The notes under the pieces are model-generated. The model did not search any database, was not told where the DNA came from, and saw only the letters and a list, made by a program, of their open reading frames with translations. Both the position numbers and the translations under genes were made by a program. This document shows positions 60,016 through 64,000 of a stretch of DNA of 64,000 bases, one piece after another; the first letter of the stretch is position 1, and every line of letters starts with the position of its first letter. The DNA lies in the NCBI GenBank assembly GCA_000934385.1, contig KN880435.1, forward strand, positions 186,001-250,000, read 5' to 3'. The DNA is from Cylindrobasidium torrendii FP15055 ss-10 (lineage: Eukaryota; Basidiomycota; Agaricomycetes; Agaricales; Physalacriaceae).

Positions 60016-60867
60016 GATGATGACAATCTCACGCTAAAAAATTCTGCGGGCCGAGTATATGCGCGCGTTGATGCGATCAACCCGGGAGCAATAATCATCA
60101 ATTTACGCAACCCCGTTTAGACACAATGAACCTCCCGACACTACATGCCCGATATATCCATGTTCTGTTCACCTCCCTTGTTTGGAGGCACAACGCCCAT
60201 CGGCTATTCGCGTGTACCCCAAATACCACTCGTATCCACTCCGCTCGGGCTTGTAACTGTATATGGGGGTACATGTGGATAACACCCTATCAAACTAGGA
60301 CCTGGTCCTTTGAGTGACCGTTTTTAGCAGGAGGGAGCCTCCCGATGGGTTTCCCAACCCTACCTTCCGCAAGCAAGTTCTCGTAAAATATTAGCCTCGC
60401 TGTAATTACGCAGGGGAGTCCCACCATTCTTCATAGAGTCCCTCAATTGGCACCCCACCCCGGGCTTGCTTCATCGACACCCATTTGGACCCTCTTCCCT
60501 GGCAGTTCCCGAATAACTTACACTGGAGCCCCGGAGAAGCCGATTCCACGCCGATTTTTGAACGCATGGAGAGCCTCCAATGTACGTCTTGTCTTCGTGT
60601 GGTCCCAAGGGTTCGACGGAGATGTACCTTCTTCATATTCTACGAGTACAGGGATAGCAAGTGATACTAGTGGCTTATCAGAACATACATATGTACACTG
60701 GCCAGTCTCGTTATGTAATTGGGCGAGAGCTAGCGGGGCGGAAGGGTGTTTATAAGGTTTGCAAAGTCCAGACGAATGGTATACAAGGAAGATGCCCGTA
60801 AATGAGATGGAAGATAGAGAATCCATAAGCAAAAATGTCGAGACTGTGGCGGAGGGAAAAATGGGTA
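60016..60867. other. Intergenic region with ambiguous coding signal
   Basis: Between 60406 and 60871 the minus strand has a 117-codon open frame (containing KTRRTLEALHAFKNRRGIGF). It could splice with a 53-nt GTAAGT intron to a short tail (QLRDSMKNGGTPLRNYSEA) ending near 60376. Another frame also looks coding (GVPIEGLYEEWWDSPA). I cannot choose; it may be a small gene or a remnant. The rest is promoter of UTP13. Confidence 0.3.
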
Positions 60868-62137
60868 TCAATTATGCGCGTTAATTGACGACGCGGATGG
60901 CCAGCGCATGCGGAGATCTTCCAACTGCTCTTCGAGACTACGTCGGCGTGCTGCCTCGTCGTCTGCGTCGCGCTCGGCTTGACGCCGTTTCCGAGTCTCT
61001 TCCTCGAGCAGTTGTTCGACGGTGTGCATATGATTTTTGGAGCGGGCTGCTTCCGCTTGTGCTTGAGAAAGTTGGTCGGTGAGTCGAACCGACAGTGAAA
61101 CTGCCTCGGCTGCCTGTCTGCGCAGACTTGTAATTTCCGACTGAAGTCTGTCGACTGGGGAGTTGCTGTCACTGACATACGAGGATGGTGACTGTCCCTG
61201 CGACGGTGGCAGGTACGTAGGAGGCGGCGGAGGCATCGGAGGGCCGTTCATAATAGGGCGCTGCTGATGTGCGACTCCGAGCCTGGGTAGAAGGGGCCTG
61301 TCGCGTGCAGAATCGAGCTGCATCATCGCTGCCTGGTCCTCCTCGCTCTCGAAATCGTCCTCGTCGGTGCCTTGCGCATCCTCGTCGCATTCTTCTTGCG
61401 TCGGCGATGCGTACGGCGTCGACCTGGCCGCACGTGCAGCCTTCTTGTCTTGTGTGGGCGTCTGTCCTGGGCCTAGGAGACCATCAGACTTGTCCTTCGG
61501 CCGTCCCCGTTTGCGCGGTCTCTTCGTTCCCGGAGGAGCGAGCAGATTGACAGTCCAATATGAGCCAAAGCCAGGATCTGTCACTGGACGCGGCTGTCTC
61601 TCGAACAGACGGTTCAGGGAAAGATGGTGGCGCACAGATTGCTGGAATGCATGTTAGCAGCGCACACCCAACAACGAAAAACACAAATAGACACCTTCCA
61701 TGTCGGGCCCGCCGTCCGATAGAAAGGGTACTTGGCCTCCATGGAGGCGTATATTTCCCGGATCGTCAGCCGTTTGCGGGGACTGCCGAGGATGGCACAC
61801 CGCAGAATGACGGGCAGAGTATGTTGTGGACGTTCATCAGACTCCGTATTTGGAAGACAGTCTAGTGTGTCTGGGCAGTTGGGGTGTGCGGCATGGTCGG
61901 GAAATTTCCATCGCTGGACGACGGCCCCGCTACCATGTTCGTGGTCGTCACAGTGTATGGCGTCGTAGCCCGCCGACGACGGAGAGGCGGCGCTGTCGGG
62001 TGTCGTAGGGCTCACAGACGTCTCTCCATCTCTATTGTACACAGGGAAAGTCAGAATACTTTACGATACTGACTGCTCTTGCTGCCTACCTGCGCGTCAA
62101 ATCCTCTGGATTCAGAATGCTCCGCAAGCTGGCCATT
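60868..62137 (-). CDS. Forkhead-domain transcription factor
   Basis: Three exons. The first (from 62137) reads MASLRSILNPEDLTR and joins in phase at the CAG|GTAGGC intron to DGETSVSPTTP. The forkhead domain follows: LPVILRCAILGSPRKRLTIR, EIYASMEAKYPFYRTAGPTWK, then after a second intron QSVRHHLSLNRLFERQ and FGSYWTVNL. Helix 3 reads SVRHHLSLN where many forkheads have SIRHNLSLN, so recognition contacts are nearly conserved. Immediately after it an AT-hook (RKRGRPKDK) is seen, then a coiled coil (SEITSLRRQAAEAVSLSVRL to RRRSLEEQLEDLRMRW). It is a nuclear DNA-binding regulator; target genes are unknown. Yeast relatives (Hcm1, Fkh) act in the cell cycle, but orthology is not shown. Confidence 0.85.
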
Positions 62138-62521
62138 GAAGTCGCCCAAGGACCCAACCTTCTTGACGAAGAGGGAGGGGCTATAGTGGCTGTTTGAGCA
62201 GAGTAATACTTTATATACAGTAACACAACGTCCGGGCGATCTGATCTCCAGTCTCTCTTCTTCAGACTCCAGGATGCCTCCAGGCCTTAACCATCCCGGA
62301 GTATCGCATTCTTCCGAAGCGCACTTATTACGTTCAAATCTCTCCAGCGGCATCACAATGTGTGTAGCTACCAAACGCAGCATTCTGCTCATATCACGGA
62401 CATATCGCTGAATTGTAAGCGTGCACCACGGAAGCAAATGGAAGTACATAGCCGGTACTATTAGAGTCGAAAACAAAGACAAATCCTAAGTACTCTAATG
62501 CAAACTCTATCAATTATTAAA
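62138..62521. other. Intergenic region upstream of the forkhead gene
   Basis: About 380 bp between two minus-strand genes. The overlapping minus-strand frame here (62051..62482) lacks any signature and is better read as promoter. Confidence 0.45.
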
Positions 62522-64000
62522 TCATAGTCCATACTGGTCAAACGAATAAGGGTACTGCTGCTGTTGTTGTTGTTGTTGTTGCTGTCGTTGCTGCTGTTGT
62601 CGCTGCTGCATTCCCACGTCTCCGGCACCGAGATGCTGGGCCCACTCGTCCGCTTGATTTCCATAAGCCCCCATACTATTCATGCTCAACGGTGGGGGCA
62701 ACGTGGTCGCGTCTAGCGATCCAGAGGGACCCATCGACGGAGGCCCACCTTGGCCTTGCCCATTACGCGGCCACCATTCATATCCAGGATAGAACGATGT
62801 CGATGGCTCAATCCCAGGGATATCCAGCCCGAGCATGTGGGCCATTATCCTCGTGCTTAGATCGTGAACCCCCGGTTCCGGTGCTTGTGATGGTGCTGCC
62901 GCAGCCGCGACCGCCCCGCCTGTGCCACTAGCCGTCATCCCACCGAACGCCTCTCGTTGTAGATAGTCAGACGACTTTTCCGATGCCGACCCAAATGCCA
63001 CCTCTGCCTGCCGCTTCGTCCCTCCTGGAGAGCTGTGATTTGACGCCCCGTCCGTGCTGGCGGCTTGTAATTGCACACCGCTCAACAAATCCCAGGCACG
63101 AGCAGCGCTAGGCCATATTATCTTCGGGGTTTGCCATGAGATCAAACTTCGAAAAGGAATTAAGTCACAACACACCTCCATCTCCTTCAGTGCAGTCAAG
63201 CATTGCCGAAGCCCAAGAGAAGCTTGCACATTCGATGGCCGGAGGGTCACTAGAAGCAAATGGTTAGCCTTCGTGTGACAGACAGACTGAACAGCTTACA
63301 AGTCAAAATATGCATGATACTATAATTTTTCCAACATATTAGCGGAATGATACGGACGCCCTTTGAGGGTTGCTTACCCAGCGCTCAGAATGTAGGAAGT
63401 AATAAAGGGAGAACTTCGCTTGAGAGAAAACGCTTCACGGTACGTCGTCACTGTAATGGTTTCAATATCGCCTCTCACTGGCAAAGAAGGAGTTCTACCT
63501 ATTCCAGCGATGTGGCTCGCGGCACTCTGCGCTAAGTCGAACGCCTTGAGGTCCTGTGTCGAGTGTTTTGACGTGATCTCAACTCTAAAAATCAAATCAA
63601 GGTCAGCATTTAGATCAGCCACACTCATAACGACTGACCCTTTCCAGTTGGGAATGCTTGACAGAATTCGGTTAGGAGACGAATGAAACAAAGCTACAGA
63701 CACTCACAACGCACGGTTGAGCAACAAGACAGAACCCCAGTACCTGACATGCAAGAATAATACATGTGGCGGCGGGACTTTCCTTTTGTTCGAGGGATCG
63801 TAACGCAGGTGCTGAGGCAGGCTGATGTACCATTGGTCCAATTGGCTCTCAAAGCTGGCCAAAAGTGCACGCCGATGTACACCTGGTGGGAATCGAACCG
63901 GATACACCTTTGTAATGACGGCACCAAGAATGACAACTACGCAAGCATTAGCTGAGGTAGCAAGCTGGAGGTCATTCACGCACACAATGTACAGGTCGCC
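62522..64000 (-). CDS. Fungal-specific transcription factor, C-terminal part
   Basis: The N-terminus, presumably with a Zn2Cys6 finger, lies beyond the right edge. Seen from upstream: PF04082-type middle region (FESQLDQWYISLPQHLRYD, RYWGSVLLLNRAF), IPNWKGVEITS, LKAFDLAQSAASHIAGI, ITSYILSAGIMHILTLTLRP, ASLGLRQCLTALKEME and VWPSAARAWDLL. Each piece is restored by splicing introns of 50-60 nt. A Ser/Gly-rich tail of ~200 residues with a polyglutamine tract ends at 62522. The middle region resembles basidiomycete xylanase/nitrate-type regulators, but the pathway cannot be told without the DNA-binding domain. Confidence 0.82.
62554..62609 (-). repeat. CAG/CAA polyglutamine-coding repeat
   Basis: Imperfect CAR repeat in the last exon of the transcription factor gene, coding about 17 Gln broken by Arg. 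A likely site of length variation between strains. Confidence 0.85.

Overview
The window is nuclear DNA of a filamentous basidiomycete, most likely an Agaricomycete. The genes are dense, with many GT-AG introns of about 50 nt. Families typical of that class are present: DUF6534 seven-helix proteins, leucine-rich F-box proteins, RTA1-like proteins and an SIT siderophore transporter. A Rhizoctonia/Ceratobasidium-like genome is possible, but nothing here proves genus. Gene models were spliced by eye. Exon borders I give explicitly were checked for reading phase; other internal borders are approximate.

Layout. 0-11 kb: the 3' end of a SYO1/HEATR3-like ribosomal-protein import adaptor (cut by the window edge), a 3-hydroxyisobutyrate dehydrogenase (-), divergent from an Ark/Prk endocytic kinase (+), then a Ctr copper transporter (-) and the Fe-S exonuclease V (-). 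12-21 kb, all +: SIT siderophore-iron transporter with an ATCTGATAA GATA element 112 bp upstream, ALG6 glucosyltransferase, a doubtful small gene, an RTA1-like membrane protein and an alpha/beta hydrolase. 21.5-32 kb: a hypothetical protein (-), a DHX57/YLR419W-type helicase (-) and the splicing helicase PRP22 (+); the two helicase start codons are only 73 bp apart.

33-46 kb: a four-helix membrane protein, a C2/proline-rich Inn1/Fic1-like protein, a quinone-oxidoreductase gene (-) whose last exon carries a 519-bp hAT-type MITE, the sphingolipid phospholipase ISC1, methionine aminopeptidase 2 with a 12-nt microexon, a GDSAG-type hydrolase and the mRNA-export factor NXT1. 46.3-48 kb holds coding-like minus-strand debris. 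48-64 kb: a DUF6534 protein (+), then a run of minus-strand genes: F-box protein, an NBR1-type autophagy receptor (PB1, three ZZ, FW domain, C-terminal LIR candidate), aminodeoxychorismate lyase-like enzyme, UTP13, a forkhead factor and a fungal-specific transcription factor that runs off the right end.

Most genes are unrelated housekeeping genes. I see no biosynthetic gene cluster, CRISPR array, rRNA or convincing tRNA. The most notable structure is the MITE. Its terminal repeat carries a potential donor on one side and an acceptor on the other that would remove most of it as an in-frame intron, so it is either a gene-breaking insertion or an introner-like one.
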